Below are positions 37,201 through 50,239 of a stretch of 64,000 nt of DNA, piece after piece; the first letter of the stretch is position 1, and each line of letters starts with the position of its first letter. A model generated the notes under the pieces. It was not told where the DNA came from and searched no databases. It worked only from the letters and a program-made list of their open reading frames with translations. The position numbers and the translations under genes were made by a program. Source of the DNA: Psoroptes ovis (lineage: Eukaryota; Arthropoda; Arachnida; Sarcoptiformes; Psoroptidae); contig PQWQ01000001.1 of assembly GCA_002943765.1 (NCBI GenBank), positions 3,941,501 through 4,005,500 of the forward strand, read 5' to 3'.

Positions 37201-40200
37201 AATGTGAAATCACTTGATGCTGATATTTGTGTAACTCGACGTCCATATTCTGGTCCAATATGATTCATACGATCAGGGAATGTGTTCCATAAAAATGTAT
37301 TCAAAGTACACTTTTTATATTGACGACGACCAAGTTGTCCATATTGATTATTACCGAACGTGATCACTTCACCAATCGATGAAAGCAATACAGTATGATT
37401 AGAGCCAGCAGCAATTTGAACAATGATTCCTTTGCAAACATTTTTCAAATTTATTCGAGTTGGTTCGAAACGATTTTGTTGATCACCAGTGCCAAGTTGT
37501 CCATATTGATTAGAACCGAATGTGAATACTTCATTTTTGCTTGATAATAAGACTGAATGATGTAAACCGGCAGCTATCTGTATGATTGGATTAGAATAAC
37601 TTAGTGGTAATATTGTTGGCGCTATTGTTGTTGATGATGATGCTGTCATTTGTTTAGCTGTTTTTTGTAAATCACTGTCATCATTATTTACAATGACATT
37701 TGTACATATTGAATATATTTCAGAACAGTTTGTACAAATGCCACAATTCATGCAACCACTATTTCCATAATTATCACAGATACAATAATATTCATCAACA
37801 TTCATTTGATTAGGGTTCTGTCGATTTAAAGATTGACATTTAATACCATTTTCAGTACAATTAAAACATTTTTTACAACGACGAGATTTACCGAAAATGA
37901 ATGTATGGCCTGTTATTGATTTTTCTTCATTATTCAATGCTGATGATTTAGAAGAATGATGAGATCTATTTTGATTATTTACAATAAATCCACATTGTCC
38001 CTTGTTGGAAAAACCAGTGGTCATTACTTGTCCATTTGTTGATAATACCAACATGTGTGCTTTGCCCATTGCAATTGATTTTATATGAAAATTACTATTT
38101 ACATTATTCGATTTCATTGTTGGATCGAAAATCGATGAATTTTTTCTTATCAATAATAAACCTTTGGAATTTGTATGATTAGTATCTTTGCCAAATAAAT
38201 ATAAATCACCTGATTTTGTTATTATTGCACTTGTTCCATTATTACACGCTATAAATGTTGGATTATCAAATTTGGTTAAAAATTTCTTTATACGATTTGG
38301 TTTGTGATTATGTATATTATGATTATGATGATTACTCCCACTATTGTGATTATGATTATGATAACGATATGACATCGATGATGATCGTATTATCGGATCA
38401 CCACCATCTTCACCACGTTTAGCAATACCAACAAAAAATATTGTTCCATCATCGGCCAATAACAATGAATGATTACCTTCATGTCCTATGGCTATTTGAA
38501 CAATTTTCACTGGTTTTGGCATATTAAGTAATGACCATTTATTATATGAATAAACATGTCTAATACCAAGACTCAATGAATTACCAGTATAATATACTTT
38601 TCCTTGATTAGTTAATAACAGAGCAAAATCTTTGCCAGTCATTATTGTTGCTATGTTGTTCAGCTCAAAATAATTATTGGTTTCAATCAATTTTAGATCA
38701 TTTTGCTCATTTTCTTGGGTATTTTGATGTGGAATGATAAAATTATTGCTATGTGAACTCTGTCCGCAATAACAATTACAAATGGATGATAAACGTGATG
38801 TAAATTCTGATGTCAATGTAAAACCATTCAATTTTTTTGATTTTTGCTGCTGTTGTTGTAATAAATCGAAATTAGTCATTTTATTAGGTTTGAATTCACG
38901 TATGTAAAAATAATCATCTTGTAACATTGATATTAATATTAAAAAATCACCATCAGTGACTGATAATGTTGTCGAATGATTGAATTTACTCGATGATTGA
39001 AATTTCATTAATTTATTATTATCATCATATAATGTTATTAAATTTTTGAATTTCAATGTCAATGAATCTAATTGAATGAGGTGATTACTGCTGTTCATCG
39101 ATAGATTATCATCCATGGGTAACAGATATAAATCACCATTAATATAGCCAATCCAGCAATTATCATTGATTATATTTGAATTTGTTTCAGTATTTGATTC
39201 ATTGAATATATCAATATATGATGAATATGATTCTTGTCCAATGATTGTTTGATTGTAACCAGAGCCTATTATGAAGATATGGTTATTTTGATATAGTATC
39301 AAATTTTGTCCATCAAATGTCAGAGATGATGATGTCTTTTTCAATAATTGATCTTGATGATTGTTTGAAACATGTATTAATTTGAACGTTTCGCATAATG
39401 ATTGTCTATGAAAACCATAAACAGACCATTCAGGTATTAAATGCCTGCCAAGTAATAAAGAATGTGCATATTTATTCATCAATATTAATATTTCGGGTAA
39501 CTCAATTTCGAATTTCATTTGGTTACAATCAATCAATAAAATTTTTATACAATTCAATATTTTCTTTGCATCACCGGTTGCAATCGACAAGGTTATCAAT
39601 GATAATAATGACAATTCAAATATCTGTTCGTAATAATTATCATTCAAACGAATCGTATCCATCGATAGATTTTGACTATGATTAATTGATGATTTCGATA
39701 AATTTATCATTGTTTCGATTAATTGAAAATATCTTTCAATCATTGACGGTGGCTCATTTCTAAGACTTTCTGGTTTCAAACCTAATAGCAAATTATATAA
39801 TGATTCTAGTGATCTTATGCAGATTTTAGGATTTTGTTCATATGTATCTTTGATTATATCTAAAACAACACTTATACCCACAGAAATGGTTGTTGGTATT
39901 GTTTTTATCATCATTAAATTGCTTAAATGATGTTGTTTAAAATGATCATCATCGAATAATATCGGTGCATTTGTAGATATTTGATTTATAATTGGATTAT
40001 TAATATTACTATTAGTGTTGTTATTATTGATCAAGCGTTCATTGAATTCAAATCTATTGCTGCAAAATTGATTCAAATAATTTTGCCATACAAATAATTC
40101 TTTAATCGTTGAATAGATCCTATGACCTGATGGATTAGTAACGAACGTAATTTGTTTCAATAAATTTGTATCATCTAGCTTTGTGATGGCGAATTTCGAT

Positions 40201-40534
40201 TTCGTTGATACCATATCGTTGCTATGATGATCAAATTCAACGTGTACACAATTATTACCGATTGATGGCATAATAAAATGATCATCATTATTCATATAAC
40301 GATTATTGAAATTATTTCTAACAAATTCATCATGTATTTGAATTCTTCTGACGGCATTTTTTCTTCTCATTACACGTTTACGTGTTAATCGATTATTATT
40401 GTTATTATTATTATTATTGGCTAAAATAAGATTAAATTATTATGAACAATCGCTATTATTGTAATGAATCCACATTTTAAAAAAATAGAATTACCTTTAA
40501 AACCATCATTATAATTATCATCATCAGATTTCAT
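25205..40534 (-). CDS. hiw: Highwire/MYCBP2 (PHR family) giant E3 ubiquitin ligase
   Basis: Eight exons (40534-40495, 40420-33126, 33063-27913, 27848-26721, 26655-26524, 26460-26118, 26063-25700, 25622-25205) close in phase to 4956 aa, like fly Highwire and human MYCBP2. In order: an RCC1-like domain (about 610-1050; NQYGQLG repeats) with an inserted Cys-rich zinc segment (about 854-910), PHR1 (about 1354-1510), PHR2 (about 2060-2230), a filamin-like stretch (about 2770-2920), a DOC/APC10-like domain (about 3970-4170, ending TLRVFRLLTSQVFGKL), a B-box-like zinc segment, a RING (MCMICFS...CPICK) and the tandem-cysteine module. Cys4838 (GEARC), Cys4889 (YFCFG), Phe4890, Phe4895 and His4900 match the residues of human MYCBP2 that relay ubiquitin and esterify it onto threonine. 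It is known to limit synapse growth and degrade DLK and NMNAT at synapses. Poly-Asn/Asp tracts expand the linkers. The short first exon supplies the start MKSDDDNYND. Confidence 0.97.
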
Positions 40535-42094
40535 GACTAGAATCGATTATTTAGATAAAATCGAATTTAAAAAATTACATATTCTACATTATTTCGAAAA
40601 TTTTGAGAAAGAATCAATTCTTTCAAGAAATTTGACAAAAAATTTTGACAATTCAAAACAAAAACAAAATCCACAGAATATTCTGCAGATTGAATTGAAA
40701 TAGTCGTCGCGACTATTTCAACTCTAGAAGAATATTCTCATTTGGTTTTTTAAAATTTTCCATTTTATTTTCGAATGTTTTTTGGTGCATTATTTTCAGC
40801 TGATTTCATTTTTCTCAAAAATTAATCTGATCTTAATTTTTGGATCTCAACATTTTGGTGAGAAGATTTATATGATTTAGTGGACAATCATTAGAAAAAA
40901 AACGAAAGACATATCCATGACGAGAGAAAGCGAGAGAAATCTATTTTTAAGATGATCGTTTTCATGTTTTTTAGCTTGAAGCAATTTTACAATTCATTTT
41001 AAGGTAATTTTCTTTCTTTTCTCTTATTCATCAAAGAACAACAAGCAACCATAACCAGCACACAAGAACATAACCTCAATAATAATTATTAAATGAAAAA
41101 AAAACCACCGAAAGATCACTTTTATTTATCGATATTATTATTAAAAGTTTTATTTTCTATGTGTGGTAGAAGCTAATTGTATGCGGTGATTGTATATCAT
41201 CATCCATTCTAATAATAAATATTTTTGAAAAAATATATATTTTTACATGCGTGTAAGTATATAATATGTTTTTTTCTTCATTTATTTTAATGGTTAATGA
41301 TTGTTGGTTGATTGGTTGATGATGATTATGGTGGCGGTGTTTGATGGTGAATGGTGGTGGGAGCGGCCGTCAGAAAAATGCCCAACTTGGATGACGGTAA
41401 CTTCATTCATTTGTTTATTTTTATTTTCTTTCATTTTCATTTAGTGTTACATATATTCATATCAACAACAATCACAACAAACATTCATTCATTCATTGCT
41501 CGTTTTATTTTTTTGGTCATCGATGGTTTTATATATTTCATTCATAGTTTTTTACATCAATCAATTAAATTAAATTATTGTTGATTTAATCGAAAGATTT
41601 TGAATCATCGTTTTGTGGAAAAGAGAAAGAAAAAAACGAAACAAACAAAATAAATCTTTCTGATCATCTTAAAGGTATCCGCGTGGCTAATATTCTCATC
41701 TGTAAATGTTTGTACATTCAATTATCATCATTAGAAGCGTTGAATTGGCGGCATAATTTATATTTGTTTTTTTAAATAGTCCATTAATATGATGAAAATA
41801 TTAATTAAAAATGTACATCAATATTGTATGTATCTTCAATGTTTTATCAATTGATTTGTAATTTTAAATATTTCATTTTCATAATAAGGAATTATTTCGA
41901 TAATTTGGATTTTCTGTGATTTTTTCGATCAAAAATAATCTCTTCATTTTTTTCATATTAGGTCAATAAAATTTCATATTAATCGATATTGAAAATGACA
42001 TAAAAATATATTGACAATGATTTAAATTGTTCTGCAAATCAATAAATGACACCAATTCTCCAATATTTTTTTTTTTTTTTTGATATCTCATGCG
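40535..42094. other. Intergenic region between divergent Highwire and SPTLC2
   Basis: The Highwire transcript starts from the left side and SPTLC2 from the right side, so this shared stretch should carry both upstream regions. It contains a 27-bp perfect hairpin (40695-40721) close to the Highwire start and otherwise AT-rich sequence. No gene is visible. Confidence 0.6.
40695..40721. repeat. Perfect 12-bp inverted repeat upstream of Highwire
   Basis: Arms TTGAAATAGTCG (40695-40706) and CGACTATTTCAA (40710-40721) are exact inverted copies around a TCG spacer, 161 bases upstream of the Highwire start codon. It is one of few CpG-containing sites in the area. It could be a dimeric transcription-factor site or a hairpin in the Highwire 5' UTR; which is not decidable here. 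Confidence 0.5.
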
Positions 42095-42127
42095 TATATA
42101 TACTTGGCAATGATATTGATTTCAGTG
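42095..42127 (+). promoter_or_regulatory. TATA + initiator core promoter of SPTLC2
   Basis: TATATATA begins at 42095 and an arthropod initiator TCAGTG follows at 42122-42127. The initiator A (42124) lies 29 bases after the first T of the TATA box, the standard spacing. This predicts a 339-base 5' UTR before the SPTLC2 ATG at 42463. Confidence 0.5.
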
Positions 42128-42462
42128 CCTATCATAATTCTCTTTCATCAATATAATCATCATAATAGTTTTAAAATTTAGATAATATATTTATCATTAT
42201 AAATTTAATACATTATTCAACAAAATTAATGAGAATCAAAATTAAAAAATTAATCTATTGAACACAATTGGTGCAATACATATTCCAATATCAATAAAAT
42301 TCAGCATTCCAGTACTTAATATCAAAGGTTGTGAATTAATATTCCAAAAATTATTACGATCAATCAATCAATCATTTAATTCATCAACTAATCGAGCAGC
42401 AACAAACAATAAAAGAAATCGATATAAATATCATTCAATCATAATCAATCAAACACAACAAA

Positions 42463-45427
42463 ATGGGACCTGATAATGAAATATTATTAGATCAATCATT
42501 ATTATTATCATCATCATCAACATCATTGAATAATATTGATAATGGTGAAATTAGTGATGAATCAATAGAAAAAAATATTGAAGAAAATAATATTGATTTA
42601 CATTTAGATTACAATCATTATAACAATTATAATAATGTTGATTTATGTAGAAAACATGTTGATTATAATCGATATCAAGTAAGTTAAATAATCCATTTCT
42701 ATCCATCAATTATAAATATTTCATCTATTTACAATGTTTGTATCAAAGATCAAAGCTTTAAAATTCTATTGTAATATCAAATTTGATAGTAGTTGTCATA
42801 ATTTTCTTCTTTTATTTGCAATAAATGATTTTATCGAAAATCATTTCAAATTCTCTTGAATAAAATTTATAGCATATAATAAAGGTCAATCAAAGTAAAA
42901 TATTGTCAAGTCATTGCATATGAAAACATTGATTATTGCCTGATGTTTGATGCATTTCAATATATTTTCTGATTTTCTCAAAAATTTAAATCTAAATGTG
43001 TGAATTTTCATTTTTCACTACACAAAATTCACCTCAGATTTTATTATCATATCAATTTCTGTATTGATAAAGCATCATTGTTAAGCATTATTTCTATTAT
43101 TTATTTTTCATTATTATTTCTTCATGCAAATATAGAGGAAAATGGATTTCATTATAAAATTTTGACCATTTCATTCATTTCATTTCCTAGATTCATCCAA
43201 ATCGAATAAATAATGATGATAATATAATGAAATCATCATCCACCATCAAGATGAATGGACATCAAATAAATGGATGCCATAATCATATTATTACTCATAA
43301 TCATTCGAATGGTATTCATAATAATGGACAAAAAAATAAATTGTTGAATGGTTTTCATAAAAATGAATCATCAAATGGTTATTGTCATTTTGATGATAGT
43401 CGATTGTTATCCATGAATAATGGTTATATTTCATCCAATAATAAAATTATCCATGATAATTATCATCATGCAAATAATTCAAATCACTGCCCTAAGATTC
43501 CAGAGAAATCATCAAAATTATCATATTCAACAAATGGTATTGAAAAGAATGGCTACATTAAGGCAACATCTGCAGCTAATCATTTTATGGCTAAATCTGA
43601 AAGTGTTAAATCCAATCAAAAGAAATCTACTAATCATTTTGAAAGAGCTCCATATCATATTGCCTTCCTTTGTTATGTAAATTATGCTGTATTAATTATA
43701 TTTGGTTATATACGTGATTTTATGCGTAAAACTGGTTTAGAGAAAAATTTATGCGTTGTTGAACGTGATCGTGAGGTGAGTTAAGAATAAATTCAATCAA
43801 ATTCCTTAGTTATTTTTTTAAAATTTAATTACCATTTCATGTCTACCAAAAGGGTTATACACCATTGTATAAATCATTTGAATCATTTTATACGCGTAAC
43901 ATATATCGTCGTATTCGTGATGCATGGAATCGACCGATTGCAAGTGTACCTGGTGCTGAAATCGATATCATTGATCGTCATTCAAATGATTATAATTGGA
44001 CATTCGAGTAATTATTAATAAATTGATTCTCTTCATCTTATATTCGGCTATAAATTGTTCTTTTTTAGATATCCCGGTACTAAATCTCGTCTTATAAATA
44101 TGGGCTCATATAATTATCTTGGTTATGCCGAAAATAGTGGACCCATTCATGAAAAAATATTGGAAACAATCAACGAAAATGGTGTTAGTATTTGTTCAAC
44201 AAGAAACGAATTTGGCCATAATGAACACGTTGAACAGCTGGAACGATTGATGGCTAAATTTCTGGGTGTAGAATCATGTGTTGTATTTGGAATGGGTTTC
44301 GCAACCAACTCAACAAATATTCAATGTTTTATTGGGCCAGAATGTTTGATTATGAGTGATTCACATAATCATGCATCGTTGATATTAGGTTGTCGTCTTT
44401 CGGGAGCTACGATCCGTGTATTTAAGCATAATAGTTAGTTTTCTAATTTATTTTGTTTTATATTTTGATATTATTATAATCACTGATTATTGATCTATCA
44501 TTACTCACAGATATGATAGATTTGGAACGAAAAATACAAAAATCCATCATTGATGGGCAACCAAAAACTGGAAAAAGTTGGAAAAAAATTGTCATAATTG
44601 TTGAAGGCATTTATTCGATGGAAGGGACGATTGTCAATCTACCAGAATTGATACGCATTAAAAAACAATATAAATGTTATATTTATTTGGATGAAGCACA
44701 TTCAATCGGTGCATTAGGACCGAATGCACGCGGTGTTATTGATTATTACGGTTGCGATCCATACGATGTAGATATATTGATGGGTACATTTACTAAGAGT
44801 TTTGGCGCTGCTGGCGGTTACATTGCTGGTAGTCAAAAATTGATTGATCTAATACGAATAAATTCATTTAGCCATTACTATGCAAATCCTATGTCATCAC
44901 CGATTGCAATGCAAATCATATGTGTAATAAAATCATTATTGGGCGAAAATAAGTGTCATGATGGCCGAAAAAGAATACGAAAATTAGCATATAATACACG
45001 ATATTTTCGAAAAAAATTACGACAAATGGGTTTTATCATTTATGGACATGATGATTCACCTGTTGTACCATTGTTACTTTGTTTTTGTGCAAAAATTGCG
45101 TAAGTTTTTATTTGAAATGAATTTTCTATTCAATATTGATTTTTCAACTGAAAAATTATCATCAAAAACAGTTGTGTATTACGATTAGCAAGTGAAAAAG
45201 GTCTTGGATTTATTGGTGCAGGCTATCCGGCCACATCATTAACTACTGGTCGAGTACGTTTCTGTATATCAGCTGCTCATACAAAAGAAATGTTGGATCG
45301 TTCATTGGATGTTATGAATGAAATTGGTGATAAAATCGGTATTAAATATTCATCAGAAAAATTCACTTACGAAGATGAAGATGAAGAAGAATATGATGAT
45401 GATGATGGTGATCATAATAATTATTAA
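42463..45427 (+). CDS. SPTLC2: Serine palmitoyltransferase, long-chain base subunit 2
   Basis: Six exons (42463-42678, 43191-43775, 43853-44007, 44069-44433, 44511-45099, 45172-45427) close in phase to 721 aa. This is the catalytic, PLP-binding subunit that condenses serine with palmitoyl-CoA in the ER, the first step of sphingolipid synthesis, in complex with subunit 1. The first 220 or so residues are a Ser/Asn/His-rich extension, longer than in the human protein (562 aa). A membrane segment follows (about 229-246, AFLCYVNYAVLIIFGYI). Then come NFYTRN-type sequence (FYTRNIYRRIRDAWNRP), NMGSYNYLGYA, STRNEFGHNEHVEQLE, LDEAHSIGALG (Asp501, His504), the PLP-lysine motif GTFTKSFGAAGG (Lys536), and PATSLTTGRVRFCISAAHT. 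It ends in an acidic tail of Asp/Glu. The start ATG follows AACAAA and is 339 bases from a TATA/initiator pair. A poly(A) signal is at 45660-45665. Confidence 0.96.
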
Positions 45428-48400
45428 ATCAATCAAAGAAATGAATCAAAATGTTTTTAATAATTACACACCTGGTTAATCAAAAAAAAAAGTTAGTCTG
45501 TCTGTCTCTGTGATAATGTTTCAAAAATAATTGAAAAATAATATTATTACATTAAAAAAATAATGTTTGCCATGATCGTAGAGACCAAAATACATTCCAT
45601 AATCTATCACGAGTTGAAATAATTTTGAATACGAGAACAAAAACGCAAAAACTGACGAAAATAAATTTTCAATTTCTTTTTCGTTTTAGGATTTAGTCAA
45701 ATAATATTAAAACATTTCACACGGAAAAACTTGTACAGAACAAAATCTAAATTAAAAATACATTATCAAATTGTATTGATTCATTCATACATTCACATTC
45801 ATATTGATTTATAATTAATCGATCAAATTTAATTTATTTCCAAAAATGAAAATCAAAAACAAAAAAAAATTATTTTAAAAAATGAAGATTTTATTTTATT
45901 TTTCTCGTTATTAATCAAAAAAAAAATCCAAAAATATGATTCATATTTATCAATTGATTGACCAATTAATATATACATTATAATTATATAGCAAAGAGAT
46001 TTAAAAGAAAAAAAATATTTTAAATTTTGTTAAAATTTTGAATAATTAAAAAAATTAATTGAAAATTTGAATTTCCCGCCAATAGAAGGCGTTACATGTT
46101 AGGTAAACAAAGATTTTTTTTTAAATTTAAATCTTTTTCCAATTTTTCAATTCAATTTGATTCAAAATAAAATTAAAGGCGCAATCATCATTATAATCAT
46201 CACCTAATTTTTGATTCATTCCAATTCGCATCCATCTTCACATTCATTCATGAAAAATTTTCGGAGAAAAACTGACTGATAGAATGACTAGTTCGACTAG
46301 TTACCATAAAAGTCTTTTTTTTAAAGAAAGAAATTATGATCGTTTCAGTCTGTTTTTTTCGATATTATTTCCGTCGATGTTTTTTATTCTAATTTGTTTG
46401 TATTGTTTGCATAATTTTATAAAAATATTATAAATAAATAACAAATCGAAAACATCTCCAGCAGCAACAGCAACAACGAATGTAGTAATCTAGGCTAAAT
46501 GTTTATCATTTAAAATGTATGTGTGTGTGGTTGTTTTTTGGGGAAGATTTTGTCGTCAAAGAGACCTATTTGCTGGCTTGTTTGTAATCAACATTTAAAC
46601 TTATAATTATTATCATCAAACACCTACGCGTAACGTAAAATATTATTTGCTTGCTCGCAAATCTTACAAGTTTATATTATTTTCTTGGCTTAGCTTAACA
46701 TTGATTCATCATCAACATTATCATCATCCATCAATACATATATTATTCATCCATTGGTGTGTCTCTTGAAGACACATAGCGACTATCATCATCATCATAA
46801 ACGCCAACGCTACTTGTGTTCATTTTCCATTTCTTATTTGTTTCTTTTCAACTCAATTCTGCTTTGAAGCCAAGAAAATGTAGAAAATGTGGTATAAATT
46901 TCATTTTTGGCATCGAAAATTGTAAAAAAGAATAATCAAAGACGATTCTTATATTTTTAAATCAAAACATATGAAGAAATAAGGTTCAGCATCATCAAGT
47001 GAAGATATTCAAATGGTGTTTGAATTTTGTGTTTGAACAATGTTATTTTGATAAATGCAGCCTTTGAAATGAACTAAAATTGCTTTGAATGTTTACATTT
47101 TCAATTTTTATTATTTTACAATCATTTCAATCATTTGAACATTATATGCTTCTACCACCACCACCGCGATCATCAACATAACCATTACCATTGAATGAAT
47201 CAATGAATGAAGACTTTGTTTACTTTATATTTTTTACATTTATCCATTCATTTATTTATTCACTTATTTGTTTATTCATTCATTCAACTAAATGCACGAA
47301 ATATTCCAGCTTCTAAACGAAGAAAAACACCATCAAATGGAGAAATTCGTTCATTCAAATAACACTAATAAAACCGATAATCCAATTTAAAATTATTAAA
47401 TGAACAGAATTTCATTTGAATAAACAAGAAATGAGATGAAATGAAACACGAAAATGTATAACACATTGGGCGTATTTATTTATATATAGATCAACATATT
47501 TACCAACAACAACATATTGCATCTTGTACATTTTTTTAATATTTGTAAATAATAATGTTTTGTTAGTTGAATTATATTTTTTCAGCGAATTATCATTCAA
47601 TATTATTATAAATATTATTCTGATCATCATCTCGAAGAGTGTTTAGTTTTTGAAATTTTATTGCAATTTGTCAAAATACACATCTATATAATAATTGTAT
47701 AATGAGGGGTAAATAATGAATTTTGATCGCCGAATCATCAAAAGTACTGTGTCAAAGTGCAAAAGGTTATCGACCATTGTTGAATTGAAATTTCCTTAAT
47801 CTCACTTCAATTGTTGAATGAACTTGAAATGAATTGTGAATCTTAAGCTAAGTTTTTGTCTAATCAAAAGTATTCTGTGATTTCAAATTCAATAAATATG
47901 TTCATGAACAAAAATTAATTTCATAGAAAAATGAGATTATGATTTAATTATTCATCTCTCTTTTGTTTCAATTTCTTATTTGATTCAAATAATCAAATAA
48001 ATATTTGATAATATTGATTTTATTTTAAGGTAAGTTTTGAAAATTTTGTCATTTTTCAAATGTTCCTTTGATTTGGAGAATTTTTTAAAATTTTTCGCGC
48101 AAAATTCTCGGCCAAATATCTACTCATGTTCGCATTATCTCAAGTCATTTCATTCAGATTATTTGATTCAATTAAAATGCACTTTTTCAAATTTACAGAC
48201 TGCAAATTTCTTCCGGCATAATTTTATTGAAAATTTCACTTTCTTTAAAAAATAAATTAAAATAAAACATCGTGAAATTCACCCGAATGAAATATGAATG
48301 TTCAAAAATTATTCATTACTTTATTACAGATTCTATTTTTAGCAATTAAAAAAACTGGATTCATTGCTTTATATCGGTGAAATGTTCAAGTTTTAAACGA

Positions 48401-50239
48401 AGAATCTAAATTACACATCAGACAATATCTTTGCCAAAATCTTTGGCAGACTTTCATTAGATTCTGGTCAAAACCTCTGGTGAATTTTAGGGTCTAACCT
48501 TATGGCAATGTTTATTTCTAACAAATGCAAATCGAAAACACGTGTCATGTCTAACTCAATGGTTAAACTGGAAAATGGTCAAATGGTTCATATGAAATTG
48601 ATTCATATTTGGCCACCATAAAATTTTCTTAAGAAATTTTGTTCATTTTCTCCATGAAAAATAGGAAAAAATCCTACGAATTTTTTTTTTAAATTTCAAC
48701 TTGAATTTCCATTTATGGAAACTTGTTTTCTGTTTACTTTTTGATTTTCATTGATTTTTCTCATTGAAAATAAAAGAAATAACCAAATTGATGGTTTCCA
48801 TCTGAAAGCATTGATTTCCGGCTTTATTTAGTAGAATTTTAGCCAAAACATTGCATTGAAAATCGAATTGAAATAATTTTTTTCAGCTAAAAACGATCAT
48901 AATGGTGGTGGTTAATGGTGTTTTTCAAATATGCTTCATAGAGGTGCTGCATGTGTTTTCAAAGCATTTTCAAAGCTTTCTCTGCTAAAAACTTAATTTG
49001 TTTGAATGAACAACACCCACATTGAATTCGACAAAGTTTGACTAAATTGAATTATTATTACTTCTTTTATAATGATTAGTTAAATATCATTATTAAGTGT
49101 AAAAGGAATTAATGGCAAATGATTGATTCATTGATGATATTTCTATATTCGTTTGTGTGTACAAGAATTCTCAAATTGTTATCTGATATTGAATTTCAGA
49201 ATGATTTTCTTTCTTCTCAAAATTTAAAACTTGTTGATTTCGGTCATTGATCATTGAATTTTCTTGAAAGAAAATTGTCAAACTCAGCAAAAGCAAACGT
49301 ATACAGTGCTGAGACATATGGTATTATTTTGTTTAATTATTGATAATGTGCAAAAATTGTTTGTTATTTATTCAGTGTTTTTCAAACTTTGCTAAGCAAC
49401 TGATGACCTTTACCCTCTCTTGTATTTGTTCAAATAAGATGAGAATCTTAGATTGTTTGTTCTTTTATTCAAGTGATTTTTAGTGAAACAAAGATTTAGC
49501 CCCGAATGGTGATGATTTTGTGCGTATTTGTATATGAGCTTTTGTTTGCCATCACAAAGAAATGCTGGAAATTCTTTGATAATCATAATGAAACTCATTC
49601 ATTTGTCTGTTTGAATCATTCATTCATCCATTCATCGAAATTATCATGATGATTACATATTAAAAGATGCAATTATCATTGTTTGTTGCTTGTTGTTGAT
49701 GTATTTTCGATGTTGAATGAATCATCTTTTATTTTTTTGGCTATTTTTAAACCGTTAGAGAACCATTTCTATTTCGTTATTTCTTATTTCAAACCCAAAA
49801 GTTTATTATCACCATTTTGTGAATAGAAACTGTGCAAAAGTAAGATGCAAAGAGTATGAATGACTGAATGATTGAATCAAAAAACACCTGTTCAACCCTA
49901 ACTATATCATGTGTTTCTATTCGTTTAATTAATTTTAAATTTTCTTTTGTTTTTCATTTCTTTTATCTTGCGTTCAATCATCATCACAAATATTGATCAT
50001 CATCATGTTTCGAATCTGAAGAATTTAATCAATAATTCTTTATTTGAAAAAAACTGCCATTATTGTCAAACAATATTGACATTGTTTTTTTTATTGAATT
50101 GCCTTAAATTATTCGACTAAGCAACAATATCACCATTAATATTGTAATTTGTAAATAAATTAATTTGAAAACATCTTTAGGCCACATATTTTGCTTATGT
50201 TTTGTATCTGGTATTTAATTTAATATTTAATATAATCAA
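45428..50239. other. Intergenic region between SPTLC2 and beta integrin
   Basis: 4.8 kb of AT-rich sequence. It begins with the SPTLC2 3' UTR and should end with the integrin promoter and any non-coding 5' exon. Open frames are short and compositionally like background. I see no RNA gene or mobile element. Confidence 0.6.

Noticed and set aside
42258..42473. 71-codon frame overlapping the SPTLC2 start, considered as a regulatory uORF
   Set aside because: It begins with TTG and contains no ATG, so ordinary scanning would not use it.
47412..48255. Short frames in the SPTLC2-integrin spacer
   Set aside because: Phe/Ile/Asn-rich translations of AT-rich DNA without start context, splice partners or domain features.
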